NCBI GenBank assembly: GCA_027886185.1
Contig: WOAB01000317.1
Coordinates: 248,001-312,000 of the forward strand
Direction: 5' to 3'
DNA: 64,000 nucleotides
Origin: Rheum nobile
Lineage: Eukaryota; Streptophyta; Magnoliopsida; Caryophyllales; Polygonaceae
Within the stretch, counting starts at the first letter, position 1. The number at the start of each line of letters is the position of its first letter. The notes beneath the pieces are model-generated. The model ran no database searches, was not told where the DNA came from, and saw only the letters and a list, made by a program, of their open reading frames with translations. This document shows positions 30,854 to 43,400 of the stretch, in pieces. The position numbers were made by a program, and so were the translations under genes.

Positions 30854-32311
30854 TCAACTCGTGGTGTTAACATTTCGAGTGAGTGCTAGATCTTCAAGCA
30901 ATGCCTCCGCGGCTCGCCTCCCGGAAACCAAAGCCCCATCAAAAGTGGCTGAAGTCTGATAATCTCCACAATAATACACATTCGACCCGATTCTCGGGCT
31001 CCTCATCAAATTGGTCGGCGGACCCTGATTCGGTTGTGCAAATCGGACCCTGTACGTTCTCAAATGTTTCCATTCCTTAACCATGGACTCTCCAAACCAA
31101 TCCGATAACTCACGGATAACCCGACCCGACAACTCCTCATCCGACACGTCGTCGTATAACCCGATCAAGGATACGGATATGAGTGCCTTCCCGGGCGGAC
31201 CGTAAGTGGGAGCCACGTTGGTGGCGAAGAACATATTGTTCACGATCCCCTTACCCGACCCGTTTAGGTACAGGATCGGGTCGTTATTCGGGATCCGACT
31301 CCGATCCGCTGTGAAGTATAAACAGACCGTACTCCGGGCGGGTCGGTTCTTTTCTATCGGGTTTTCGGGTAATTTTCCCGCCAAAAGGCTTTTGGCCTCT
31401 GGCAGCTCAACCGCTAAGACTAGGCCGCTCTCGCTCTTCAAAACGTCGCCGTTTTCGAGCCGCAGAACCACCGGGGATGACTTATCCGGTCTGTCGAGGT
31501 CAATCGAGATGACTTTGGTGTTCAATTTGATGGAGTCTGGTGGTAATTTGGCGGCTAATTGATCGGGGATTGCTCCGATTCCGGTTGCTGGCAGTGTGTT
31601 TTCGCCGTTTGCGAGGCACTTGAAGATGAAATTGAAGAGTCTCGACGTCGTCTCGAGCTCGCGGTCGAAGAAAACTCCGCCGAAAAAAGGCCGGAAAAAC
31701 CGATCGATGATGGAATCGGAGAATCCGAAGCTCTTCAACAACTGGAAAGTTTGAATCTCGTCGGAGTAGAAGATGTCTTCATCGGACTTGCTCACAACTC
31801 TAATCCTAGTCAGCGCGATCAGGAACTTGTCGAAGATTGTCCCGATCGGGTTGGTTAAAGTCCCTACGGCATCGAAGAGGTGGCGAGTGGGATCCGCGAC
31901 GGCGTGGAAGCGGCCGTCGTAGAAGACGCGTGCGCCGGAGTAGAATTTCCGAAGGTCGAGGGAGTTGTAGTCTAGAAGCTTCCTGGCCTCGGGATAGGCG
32001 GTGATGAAGATCTGGAAGCCGCGGTCGAGGAGGAAGCCATCGACGGCGTCGGTACGGACGCGGCCGCCGACTCCGTCGGAGGCTTCGAGGAGGAGGAAGG
32101 GGACATTCTCGGAGTGGAGCCTGACGGCGGCGGCGAGGCCGGAGAGGCCAGCGCCGACGACGATGACGGGGGGATTTGGACGGCGGGAGGCGGCGGGGTT
32201 AGGAGGTGAAGGGGTGGGAATAGTGGATCGAGTGGCTTTGGGGAAGAGGGCGAAACGACGTCGTTGAGGAGGGGGAGTGGAGAGGGAAAGGGAGAAAGAG
32301 AGGGTGGCCAT
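30854..32311 (-). CDS. Plastid FAD-dependent amine-oxidase/phytoene-desaturase-like oxidoreductase
   Basis: A single-exon 485-residue protein. Residues ~1-45 are Ser/Pro/Arg-rich with no acids (MATLSFSLSLSTPPPQRRR), a likely chloroplast transit peptide. The dinucleotide-binding fold follows at ~48: VIVVGAGLSGLAAAVRLHSE, then LLLEASDGVGGRVRTD (GxGxxG, the acidic strand end and the GGR motif). The C-terminus carries the second FAD-contact block NVYYCGDYQTSATFDGAL followed by SGRRAAEALL. This places it in the NAD(P)-binding/amine-oxidase superfamily near protoporphyrinogen oxidases and carotenoid desaturases. It is not a canonical PDS, ZDS or PPOX, and the substrate cannot be told from sequence. 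The start is the ATG at 32311; the open frame continues upstream only to a GTG. I see no truncation or frameshift. Confidence 0.9.
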   Translation of the reverse strand: MATLSFSLSLSTPPPQRRRFALFPKATRSTIPTPSPPNPAASRRPNPPVIVVGAGLSGLAAAVRLHSENVPFLLLEASDGVGGRVRTDAVDGFLLDRGFQIFITAYPEARKLLDYNSLDLRKFYSGARVFYDGRFHAVADPTRHLFDAVGTLTNPIGTIFDKFLIALTRIRVVSKSDEDIFYSDEIQTFQLLKSFGFSDSIIDRFFRPFFGGVFFDRELETTSRLFNFIFKCLANGENTLPATGIGAIPDQLAAKLPPDSIKLNTKVISIDLDRPDKSSPVVLRLENGDVLKSESGLVLAVELPEAKSLLAGKLPENPIEKNRPARSTVCLYFTADRSRIPNNDPILYLNGSGKGIVNNMFFATNVAPTYGPPGKALISVSLIGLYDDVSDEELSGRVIRELSDWFGESMVKEWKHLRTYRVRFAQPNQGPPTNLMRSPRIGSNVYYCGDYQTSATFDGALVSGRRAAEALLEDLALTRNVNTTS

Positions 32312-34023
32312 TTGGATGTCATGGTGATTGGTTGAACAGGGATGGGGATAAGGCTGTGGGGGGTTTGATGGAGCTTGCTCATCCACGATTCACATCATCC
32401 GTTTCGATCGGGTTATCCACAAACTACAGATCAGCTTTGGCTCATCCACAACGACGCCGTTTTGTTAAGCTTGTGTCATATTGTGCGGTCAAAGGCTGGG
32501 AAAAAGCCAAGTCACACTTATAATTAGGTAGGCTTGGTTAAGGTTGTGAATCTCATTTATAACTTGTGTAGTTTTATGTTTTGTAGAATCCGAGCCCACT
32601 TTGCATGTCTTACACGGACGTTTCGTTTTCTCGAGGACTATTTATCAGTTGGTTTCAAACTCTAGTCTAATCTTTTTCGGGCAAAAAAAAACTATAATCC
32701 TACTTCGCTAGAATAATTAATTAAGGTAAAGTGATCTAATTGAAAAAAAATAGTATGAAATCGTAATAAATATAGATATATAGAGGGAGGTTCGGGTGCG
32801 AAATATTCTTATGGTGTAAAGTGCAAAACGATCGGTTCATAAATTGACACCAATTGTTCATTATCTGGGCGGTAATGTTCAATGGACGATACTATTAAAA
32901 AAAGAGGGAAGAGTGAATAGTGACGCGGTGACATAAGGGTAATACATTGATTTTTTTGTTTTGTTTTGTTTCCGGTCAACAATTTTTTATTTATTTATTG
33001 TCTCTGATCGTTCTGGAATAGACAATTATTGAAGTTCACATATAAGTATTACAAGCTGAAATGAGATAAATATAAAATTCAGCTGGTTAATCTTCAACAA
33101 TTTAGGAGGAGTCACATTAAAAAAATGGAAAAATTAAGCTACGTTGATCTACCATAAGCTCTATAAACTAGATTGATATTTTTTGCCGAACATTTATTAA
33201 CTAGATTGAAAAAAGAATCAAACTCCGTTAATCTAAAAAAAAAACTTTGCCGAAATAAGTTTCTATGATTCTAAATTCGTGTCTTTTCTTAAAATTGTTC
33301 CGAATTAGGTTAGCTAAGTCTTGAACTGAAATATTGTGCCCAATTCAATGTGTAGCAAACAAATTCAGAAGGTTTGTAATGTAATGCATCAAAGCTAGAG
33401 ATATCAGTTGAAATGCTCCACCACAGCAAGATCAAAACTTTATTTTTTAGTTTTTACCAGATCGAGTGTGAATCCTTATGAGATATTAAAAATAATTCAT
33501 GGTTTTCTTTTTGTCTAGTGTATCAGGATTGAAGGTGACCGGCTATCGTCGTCATGCTTGATCATCCACCCGGAAGTAGATATTGCAGTTAGTATGATTT
33601 CTTCATATGAACTCATCCCCTGACCTTTGATAAGGTTGAAGCTTGAGTACTCTCCAGCTATTCATTTGTGCATTTCGGCGTTTAAATGTAACAAATTTTG
33701 TGTGGCTATAAGGTGTTTTTATTTCCATTTCTTCCTACAAAATTGACTAGCCTATAAATTGATCAGCCAATATAATCCATCTGCTACAATGAAAAAATCC
33801 CCTTTTAAACAGCTCAAGAACAGTTTTTCAAGCTATAAGAATAATTAGTACTATAACAAATCAAGAAATTCTCGGGTACACATTTAAGAAAATCGACATG
33901 ATCCGTACTCTGTATTCACAAGGCATAATCCTATGTACTACTAGTCTACTACTACTATACATCACCAATACACGCATTAAACGTTACAAAAAAAAAAAAA
34001 CACAAGAATAAAAAAGCTCCTCC
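32312..34023. other. Promoter side of the oxidoreductase gene and AT-rich spacer
   Basis: 32312-32530 is moderately GC and probably holds the 5' leader and promoter of the FAD enzyme. The remainder is AT-rich without a recognisable gene or repeat; 33780-34020 may include the 3' UTR of the small gene at 34024. Confidence 0.5.
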
Positions 34024-34200
34024 TTACAGAATCAGACCGGGGTACGGGAACGGAATCGTATCGGACGGCATCGAAGCCGACACCGACGAAACGCTTTCTG
34101 GCGGGAGAAAGGCTCTCTGGAAAGCCTCCGTTACCGCGAACACGAACTCTACAGCAAGCTTCATTAACTCTAAACAGATCTCTAGCCTTTGAATCATCAT
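34024..34200 (-). CDS. Small unannotated protein (58 aa)
   Basis: The ORF starts ATGATG at 34200 and ends TAA at 34026-34024. It reads MMIQRLEICLELMKLAVEFV, an amphipathic to hydrophobic helix to about residue 28 (up to EAFQRAF), then a Pro/Ser-rich tail ending FPYPGLIL. Codon use is GC-richer than the surrounding AT-rich DNA. A TATA box (TATATATA, 34297-34304 on the minus strand) lies ~100 bp upstream of the ATG with a plausible ~65-nt leader between. I do not recognise the family. Short plant proteins with an LEIC/LELMKLA-type helix exist, but I assign no function. The composition break and promoter spacing are the reasons for calling it a gene. Confidence 0.6.
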   Translation of the reverse strand: MMIQRLEICLELMKLAVEFVFAVTEAFQRAFLPPESVSSVSASMPSDTIPFPYPGLIL

Positions 34201-34296
34201 CTCTTAAACTTGGATTCTTGATTTTTAACCCTTAATTTACTTTTCAGCTATTGTGTTGTGTTGTGTATAACATTTTGCTTTATCCACAATCCGTAT

Positions 34297-34304
34297 ATAT
34301 ATAG
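34297..34304 (-). promoter_or_regulatory. TATA box of the 58-aa gene
   Basis: CTCTATATATATACGG on the minus strand, ~100 bp upstream of the start codon at 34200, with CT-rich sequence just downstream. Confidence 0.55.
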
Positions 34305-35106
34305 AGGAAAGGACACAGTTAGACGCTGCTACTAACCAATGATAACATGCGCTTTTTCTTTCAACTTTTTTTAAAAAAATCAAAGTTTTCAAATATGAAA
34401 TTATATATGTAGATTTTGAGCCATTAAAGGAAGGTGTAAACATCATATTCGTGGGTTAATTAAGTGTAATTACCACAAAAGAGATGATTACAATAATTAG
34501 CGTAAATAAATAGTGAGCGACTCTTTTTTGATGGCTTTTCGATGTGGGATGAGGCAAATGTTCTTTCGTGATACGGCGTCGTCACCAAATTATCCCCATG
34601 CTGTTTGAATGGAAAGAGAAAGGGAATACTTTTTGATTGTTTTAATGGACACTTCACGCATTTATACATTATCAGACAATATATTTAATGTTTTGTCTAC
34701 TTGCGTATCAATGATAGAGTGCTACTTGTTTGCCTTTTTTTGTTTTTAAATTTATATAATTCTAGCTCTTATCCATAAAACCCCGTGTCACGTTCATGAA
34801 ATTTTCTGAGAAATTAGAGTGATTTTAATAGTTAGATGCATCATGAACTTTCATTTTCATCGTCGTATTAATGTTAAATGTTTTTTAAACAAAATACAAG
34901 TGGATTGTTTTGAGATTACTTAATAGAGGTTGATGACATTGTGGGACTTTTTAAAGATTGATTGAAGACCAAATATGATTATTGATTAATGGTGCATTAT
35001 CAAGGAAAGATAAATTATGGAGTGACCAGTTTCACTATGTTTTCCATATGCTTGTTAATATACTGTATTGTAACAAACTACGGAGCAAATGTTTGTTATA
35101 AAGCAA
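34305..35106. other. AT-rich spacer, nothing recognised
   Basis: No gene or repeat seen up to the Helitron 3' end; short ORFs lack domains. Confidence 0.55.
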
Positions 35107-35525
35107 CTAGTGTAGTACCCGTGCCGTGCACGAGATCTGTTTATTCTTTTTTATATTTAAAAATAATAATATAAAAATAATATATTTAATTGATATAGAA
35201 ATATGTATGTAATGACTATTATAAAAGTAGATGAATGCTAATGTAAAAAAAGACTAATTGAATACAAAATATTGAAGAGATTAACAAAATACATTATCAA
35301 AAGAGATGCGAAACTCTCCATTACTTTATTAATAGTAAAATTGGTTAAGTAGTTTTGAAACGTGAATAGTCATATCCCTAACATCTATACTTCTAAAACG
35401 ATAAAACATAATCAAAATATTTATCTAATTCATGAAAATGAAACCCTAAACATAAAATCTCGTAAGATATTCAAAATTGCTACAAATTATGAAAAACTTT
35501 ATTGTATACTATATTGGTAGTAGTA

Positions 35526-36670
35526 TTAGATCTTTTTTTTTTTGTCCCATATCAAAATCTTCAAACCTTTCTTGCTAGTAACTCTTGATAATGCAACACA
35601 AAACTGACCATGAGCAAAAATAGGGCGTGGAAGATACAAACTGACATTTGTAAAAGATTGGCCCTGGCTATTGTTTATCGTCATAGCAAAACAGACACTC
35701 AAGAGAAATTGTCTTCGTTGAAACTTGAACTGGTATGAAGTGTTTGACGGTGACATGAGCATGCGAGGATTCAAAACTATATGTCTAATATTGTAGTTAA
35801 AATAGTTCTTCCTTGTATGACATGACTGCCGAGCTGCGTGGTTATCAATCTTGTCTCATTACATAAACTTGAAAATGGTCAATATTTCAAAGCAGCATAA
35901 TAGGGACCTTAACCTTAGTTTTCAATACATAATTTAGGACACCAAAACATCTAATACTTTTCAAGTAGTCAGAAGTATAAACACTTGCATTATTGTCTGT
36001 AATAAAACCTGTCTTGCAAAGGCTATCTGAACTGAGATAGACTTTTTCATTACCTGGTAACAAAGACAATATATAGTTATTAACTCTATCTACCTCTTCA
36101 TGTAGTGGTGCAAAAATTGCTCGTTATTCAAAGTATTTTGGAGACAATTGATTGTCCAAAAGAGAGGGATAAACAAACTTAATAACTGCTGGAATCAGAT
36201 CTAAGTCATAATCCTTCATCAATAGTTCATCAGGAATTTGTATTTTTGCTTCTCCATCTTGTCATCACCTACAGTACCATCTCTGATGCTTAATACCCTT
36301 TCAGAAAATTTCTTTGCTTCTTGGATATCATAATCAGATGTACCTTGTTGAATCTCCATGTTTCTTGTCAAATTAAGAATTTTGCAATATTCCCATAAAT
36401 AACAGGAATAAATTGTGACAAAAATAATATCTTGCTTGCTTCATTTTTTGTGATAATGGTAAGATTTGCCTAAAGTCTCCACCAAATACTACGACTTTTC
36501 CTCCAAAAGGTTGTATTGAACTAAGGGGATTTGTAGCCCATAGAATATCTTGTAAAGTCATGTCTAATGCTTCAAAATAGAATCTATTCGTCATCGGAGC
36601 TCATCCCAGATAATAAGTTTGCATCACAAATTAATTCAGATAGTTTTGTACCTGAACTTAAGTTATAAAG
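35526..36670 (-). pseudogene. Helitron Rep/Hel helicase C-terminal remnant
   Basis: Reading from 36670 downward, the minus strand passes through a PIF1-like helicase in order. First comes LICDANL and a Walker-B region LIIWDE with one base missing (frameshift near 36600). MTNRFYFEALDMTLQDILW and GGKVVVFGGDFRQILP follow. Next are LSLLPGNEKVYLSSDS and LNYVLKTKVKVPIMLL (35887-36069), and finally CFAMTINNSQGQSF and FVALSRVTSKKGLKILI-type sequence (35526-35774). Several stops and frameshifts interrupt the reading. The Walker A and the Rep nuclease domain are not visible. The domain would unwind DNA during rolling-circle transposition; this copy is dead. Confidence 0.85.
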
Positions 36671-39600
36671 TTAACAAAACCATAACTTTTGAAGATGATC
36701 AAACTATATTAACTACAACCAATAAGTACTTTAAAAAATAATAATAATAATGATAAGTTATATTTAACAAATAACTTGTGAAGATTAGGCCCATATGAAA
36801 TTTGGTTTACAATTATATTAAAGTGGGTTATTTATTTTATAAAATTCTTGTTTGAAGATAAAAATACATTAGGAAAGAGCATATATATATCATAATATAA
36901 TATAATACATATATAAACAATGCACTTGATAAATACAACATACTATATGCTCTTTAGTTTGTATAAATTGGATTTAAATGACTTTCAATAGACTCTACGA
37001 AATACATTAGTTATGGAAATTGGTAAGTAAACTACTACAACATAAACACTGGATTTATCTTAATCGACTTCGAGATAATCTTTTCAATAATCTTTTATAT
37101 ATTCTTGATAGAAATCTACGGTTTTAAGCAATTTGTGAACTTGATCGTAAAAATATTGTATAGCTTCAATATGTAGAAAAATTATAGAGAAGATTTGTAA
37201 AAACCATAAGTGTTTTAAGATGATATAGCAAGATTAGTTGATATATACTTACTTACACCATCAAATAAGATATATGAAAAATATACTTTTCTATCTATTC
37301 AAGATTACTTAGGAAAATAAAGGGTTAAAAACTCCTTACGCATATAAATTGAGAATCTCTAATAAAATAGACTTTTCTATCTATTCAAGATTATGCTTCT
37401 AAATAGAGCTTACAATATCGAAGAAGAAATAATACATACAACAATTTTTCCCCCAAATATTTATCCTATTATATCGTTTCATGTCACCTTTATTCTCACA
37501 TCTGATGAAATCGACAATTACTTTCAAGTGTGGTCCGATAACATCTATACTCATAATTAATATATTATTGATCAGTAAAATAAGATGAATATATTTGTGG
37601 AAGAATAATTCAAATAAATATAATACATACCAATCAAGTATATTATGCCGAGGGATTTGGTGAATATTTTATTAAAATTAAGAAAATGAATCTATTTTGT
37701 GGAATTGAGATAATCAATGAGTTTGACATATGTGCTCGTCTGCAAAATCATCTTGTATGAAAGAGAAGAATAAGGGTATATACCAACATTATTTGTCTTA
37801 AAAAACATATATTATACATCTCCTAAAAAATTAGATGATATATATGAATTAGTGTGCTATGAAATAATAGAATTGATATATGAAATGAACAAAATATACA
37901 TAGATAAATTCAATCACTTCTCATCAATAAAACTCATTTCTTTGTCGATAATGTCATTGTTTCCTAGAAATCTTACAACATACTATATGTGAATACATCG
38001 AACACGTATCTTCCAAGCTTCTTGCTTTACAATAGAGTTAATTGATACACCTAATATCATTACCCATTATTCATATTGTAGAAAAATATTGCATGCTAAC
38101 GACATATAACAAATTCTTATGAAACATATTGGGATTGTAAATACATTTAAGATGAAAAATAGATGTAAAATAGTTATCATTCGCAAATGAAATACTTAGA
38201 AATATGATAATATCACATTCGTCATAATCTGCACATAATTAAAATATAAATTTTTATAGTCAAGAACATACTTTATATTTGGTAATAAAAAGAAATATGA
38301 AAGACCTCCTTAGTAGAAGGAGCTTAAGATACAAATTGTCTAGCAAAATTACCTTAAATATTCTGTTATATTGCATCACTTGACAAATTGTCTAGCAAGA
38401 AGAATATGTTAAACACATTTCGTTTGACATGTATATGAGAATATTATATAATATTATATTAAATCTAATAAATAGGTATTTTTATACAATATATATCTAT
38501 CATTCCATTAAAATGTTGAATATAATTCCTTTAATAGGTTATATTTCAACAAAAATTTACCTTGTAAAATAAATATTAATATGAAAAATACTTTATTTGT
38601 ATGTATATTTTGATAAGATCCATAAGAAAAAAAGACTTTATAAAATCATATTAAGTATGATAAGTTAAAAATATAAAAGAAAGATAATGGTAAAAAAGTA
38701 TATAGATACGTTTTTGTGAAATAAAATGCATTGTACGACACATTTGTTCTATGATATATAACTATTTTGAAAATAGTCAATGTGATAATTATTTAAAAAA
38801 TATATAACCATTCTGATAATTAATTATTCACGAATCTTAATAAAATCATACAAAATTAGTTAATTATATTTATGATAAAATTAATGAATATAATGTTTTC
38901 AATAAAAAAAGATATATTGTTAACATCCTTATTCCCATAAAATCAACTTTATGTATTAACTAATCTTTAAAACAAATGTATAGGTAGATCGCATTCTTGC
39001 CAAAGAAAAATCTTATCAATATTGGTAATCTTGCCTTAAATGTTCATCTAATAAAATCATGAAATCACATATTCAAAGCTGCCTTAAAAAGTGTAGTGGA
39101 CTCATAAAATTCACCGTATTAAAACTTATTTTAAAAATGTAGATGATATTGAATATATGACATATAATATTTGGGAGTTTGCAGAACATTCTAACATGTG
39201 AGGTTAATTTTTAAATTTTGTTTAAGTTTTTTTAAGAATCAAAATTATAAATAATAATGATCTATCTACTCTTTAAGGATATAATTATTTAAAAAAAAAT
39301 TAAATGTAGAGAAAAATAAGTTGAGAAGTTCTCATGGTTGTATAAATCATTGCACTAATATTTCAAGAATCTTCTACTAACCCATAATAAATTAGTGCTA
39401 TGTAACAATTAATCTTTCGTACAGGTTTATTGTATTCATATATTTTATTGATTTCACCAAAATATACCTAATATGTACCCTAGTGGGTAAAAATTTGGAA
39501 AGTGGTAATCTTGCATATTTTAATATAGCATATCCAGATTAAAAATTTGGAAAGTGGTAATCTTGCATATATTAATCTTTCGTACATGTTTATTTGGAAA

Positions 39601-39780
39601 GTGGTAATCTTGCAAATTAGTGCTATGTAACAGTTAGTTTTATTAAATAGATTTTTTATAAAATATGGTAAGTTGTATTTGTTAAATAAGGAAATTGATA
39701 TATAAAAGTTATTGTAAAATGTAGAAAAAGGAAGGATACATAATTTTTAATTTTTATAATAAATAAATCTAAAAAATCAC
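36671..39780. other. AT-rich filler inside Helitron H1
   Basis: About 3.1 kb of strongly AT-rich DNA without coding signal. At 39480-39615 the word AATTTGGAAAGTGGTAATCT recurs three times in tandem-like fashion. Confidence 0.5.
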
Positions 39781-39897
39781 AGGCCGTCACGTGTCTAATT
39801 CAATACCGTGACGCCATGTGACAACGTAAAATTCGGGCTCATTCTGAGAGCGTCACGTGACTCAGTCGGTATTTACGTTTAGTAGTTATATAATAGA

Positions 39898-40262
39898 TTC
39901 CTGACCGATTATATATATTACCCCAGCTTATTTTCTCCTAAAAAAATAGTCATCGATCATGAAACGAAGAAACCAACAACAAAAACAAAATAGGTGATGA
40001 CTAGTGAGATATGGTAAGATGATACGGGTAATTTACAAAAAAAAAATTATTATCCAAAATTTGAAATCATGAACCCTTGCAAAATTAAGAAATTGTATAT
40101 GAAAAAATGGAAATTGGTGATGCATGACTATTGACTAGTGAGTAGTGATTATCTCTAGTTGGATTAATACTTTAACTGGAATAAAATGGGATAGGTCTTC
40201 TGGGGTTGAATGGCTCCCACGAATAAGGATGGTTATTTGAATGCATCTTTTATTAACGACAA
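39898..40262. other. Short spacer between Helitron H1 and a LINE
   Basis: AT-rich; nothing recognised. Confidence 0.5.
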
Positions 40263-40269
40263 CTAGTCT

Positions 40270-42375
40270 AGTTGTTTTTTTTATTAGATAAAAATTAGAT
40301 TAGAAATCGCAGAATAATCAATTTCTCAATCTATATCATCTTTACGTATGAGAATTATAAATTCTAGACAATCTATAAAATCTTCCAAGGAATTGTGATG
40401 GACCTTCTTCGCGATGAAATCGTCCACGGCGTTTGTTTCTTGGAAGACGTGAGAAATCTGTACTGAAGAAAACAGTTGTAAAATACACAGGATATAGAGC
40501 TTTATTGGTACATTCTTTATGGAGTCGACGTCATCGTTTGTTCTATCAAAGCTTTATTGGTTTCTATAAAACCAAATGCCCCACCAAGAGACTATTAATT
40601 CTATGAATTGTGATCTATTATTTTTTTGTCGAATTTCTTCAATGATTTCATTGATTTTTTTTGTTTCCTATGTTTAGGGATCTGATGATGCCATAGGTAT
40701 CATAATTCATTTTCGATTGTTTTTGTGGTATGGTTACATTGAAAAAGGAGATGATTCAAATCCTCCAAATGAGCATTGCAACGTATACAGCCCGGGGGTT
40801 GCTACACCTTTTTCTGCTAATCTAGCTTTTGTTGGGAGTCCGTTTTTCATTATTTTCCAAACAAATTTTTTAACTTTGAGATATGTGTCCATCTTCCAGA
40901 TCCATGAAGAATCATAGGTAGTATAACTCTTGTTTTTGTTAATTAGTTCCATAGCAGAATTTGTAGAAAATCAATCATTTTTGCTAGTTTTCCAGTACAT
41001 TTTATCATGGATCTCATTTAAAGATATTGAGATTGAAGTTATTTTTTTGGCTGAATCATATGGTAAACATTGTTCTAGTAAGTCCTTATTCCATATTTTA
41101 TTTGACAACAAAAATTCAGCTACTAGGGCATCTTTATTCAGGATTGATTGTGTGTTTATGGTGTCACATAAAGGGGTGTTCAAAGCCCAGTTATCCATCC
41201 AGAATTTGATTGTTTTGCCATTATCAACTTGCCAAATTAGTCCATATTTGAACTCAGTCATGAGTTCAATCATTTTGGACCATTGTCAAGAACAATTTCC
41301 TTTTTTCTCGTAATAAAATATATGATTTGTTTTCAAGTATTTTTCATTAACAACCCTAACCCAATAGTCATTTGGTTTTACTAGGATTTTTCATAATAAT
41401 TTGAATTGTAAGGCTTTATTCATGTCTTTAGCTTTTCTCAAACCAAGACCTCATTGATGGGTTGGTTTACATATTTTTCCCAGCCTATAAGAGGTTTATA
41501 TGAGCTGTCTTTTTTCAAAAAAGGATCTATTTAACTTGTCAAGTTCATTGTGTGTGTAGGTAACATACAACTTTGTATAAGATAGTTAGGTCTTGATGCC
41601 AGATTGGTTTTTATTAGTGTTGTTCTTCCTGCTTGGAAAAGAGAGTTTGCTTTCCATTTAGATATTGATGTTGGGTGCTAACTATGAGGTCAGTAAAGGT
41701 ATTCGAGTTAACTCTACCATTAATGATAGGGCAACCTATGTATTTTTTTAGAGATATCATATCTGTGATTGTGAGAGTACTTTGTAATGCTAATTTCTTT
41801 TGGTTGGTAACCTTTTTTGTAACTTAAAAAGCCGATTTATAAAAATTTATTTTTTGTCCTGAGATTTTACAGTACTTATCAATAATATCCTTGATTTCTT
41901 TGTAGTTTTCTTGTTTAGCTTTTGAGAAGATCACAATGTCATCCGCAAATGCCAGAAACGGGATTCGTGTTCCTTGTTGATTGATTTGAAATCCTAGAGG
42001 ATTTCAAGTTCTTTCTGAAGCTTTTTGGAGTTTTCTAGCAAGGATTTCAGATTCTAAAATAAACAAGAATGACGAAAGAGGATCTCCTTGTCGAAGTCCT
42101 CTTGTTGGTTTAAATATTTTTTTTTGTCCGTTGTTTACAAGTATCGAGAAATACATCGTTTTAATGCATTCTTTTATCCAGTTGAATCCATACTTTTCCA
42201 TTATTTTAATAATGAAATCTCATTCGATTCTATCATAAGCTTTTTCCATGTCTAGTTTTAGGGCAATAAAACCTTCAGTTCCTTTTTTCTATTTAAAAGA
42301 GTGAAAGATTTCATGGACAATTAAGATATTATCTTGAATGGCTCTATTAGCAACAAAGACACCCTGAAGGGGTGT
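40270..42375 (-). mobile_element. 5'-truncated L1-type LINE (same family as 14951-16389)
   Basis: The 3' end is at the left (tail AATAAAAAAAA at ~40280-40270) and the reverse-transcriptase coding sequence runs rightward on the minus strand. Recognisable parts are KIFKPTRGLRQGDPLSSFLF (~42090) and the catalytic FADDIVIF (~41930-41955). After these come IWQVDNGKTIKFWMDNW with QCLPYDSAKK (41273-40971) and KVKKFVWKIMKNGLPTKARL of the zinc-binding region (~40850). Stops interrupt the frames. No target duplication was recognised at the 5' side near 42375. Confidence 0.85.
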
Positions 42376-42596
42376 ATAGAATTGGGTAAATTTTATATAA
42401 TTATTTTTTAATATTAAAATATATTAATTTTATATTAAAAAATAAAATTATATCAGTAAATAATAATGGAATAGGTATGAAAATGTATAGAAATCTCGAG
42501 TATGGCTCAAGTGTATAATAATTTTAGAGTGTAAATTGTAAAGTGATGAGTAATTATGGTCATAAGATCTAAGAGACAGATGAATATGATAACAAT
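42376..42596. other. AT-rich spacer
   Basis: No gene or terminal repeat recognised. Confidence 0.5.
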
Positions 42597-42962
42597 TAGA
42601 CCTGTCAACTGGGTCGGGTTGGCCGGGTTCAGGTCATATCGGGTTCGGGTCAAATCGGGTTCGGGTCGATCGGGTTGGTAAAATTTTTGGGTCGGGCGGG
42701 TTCGGGTCCGGGTTGACCCGGCGGGTCGAGCATGTCCTTTTTTTACGATTATTATTATGATTTTTAACTTTAATAAAATAATTATAATTATAATAATATA
42801 ATTAATATTATATTATTATTTAATAAAGTATATTAAAATATTTAATATAAATGAAATAAAACAAAGGGGACCCGCGAGCTTGAATTTGCGTTCGGGTCGA
42901 GTCGGGTTCGGGTCCTTCTTGACCCAGTGACGTTCGGGTTGGGTCGGTTTTTGACATGTCTA
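42597..42962 (-). mobile_element. hAT-type MITE, copy B (366 bp)
   Basis: The termini TAGACCTGTCAA (left) and (reverse complement) TAGACATGTCAA are flanked by ATAACAAT (42589-42596) and ATAACACT (42963-42970), an 8-bp duplication with one mismatch. The GGGTCGGGTT-type arms and the AT-rich core are the reverse complement of copy A at 24334-24741. Confidence 0.87.
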
Positions 42963-42970
42963 ATAACACT

Positions 42971-43400
42971 GATAAAATTGTAAATATTGTAGTTTTCTTT
43001 TTAAAAAAAATAATTTTTTTTGCAAATTTCTTTTTCAAAAAATGATTTTTTTCATATATTTTTTTTAAAATTGTTTTTTCCATTTTTTTTAAATAATTGT
43101 ATTGTACATCAAGTGCATCAATAATGAATTCAAAGTGCATAGAGTGCATCTTTAATATGATAAAGTACATGTTGTAATATATAAATGTGCATGTTTAACA
43201 TGTATATCAAAAGTATATATTTTAGCTAATATATGTTTATTATGTTTAAAGTGTTTATATTAGTATATTAAAGTACATATTTATCATGTTAAAGTGCATA
43301 TGTAATTATGTTAAAGTGAATGTTCAATATTCCAATTTAAGTACATGTGTACGTATATAAAAATACAAAATTAGTATTCTAAAAGTTAAGTGCATGTGTA
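42971..43400. repeat. Diffuse repeat of AAGTGCAT/AAGTACAT words
   Basis: The word AAGTGCAT or a one-base variant recurs at irregular 20-50 bp intervals (for example ~43110, 43132, 43285, 43386), often next to ATGTTAA. It could be an old minisatellite or part of an unidentified element. Confidence 0.4.

Larger units (their letters stand above)
35107..39897 (-). mobile_element. Helitron (H1), both termini present, 4.8 kb
   Basis: On the minus strand the element starts TCTATTATATAACTACTAAA (39897 downward) after an A. It ends with a 7-bp-stem hairpin (CTCGTGC-ACG-GCACGGG), an 11-nt spacer region and CTAG at 35110-35107, followed by T. This is the standard Helitron TC...CTRR architecture with insertion into AT. 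It carries a decayed helicase near the 3' end and about 3.2 kb of AT-rich filler toward the 5' end, including a tandem repeat at ~39480-39615. There is no intact Rep/helicase protein. Confidence 0.92.
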
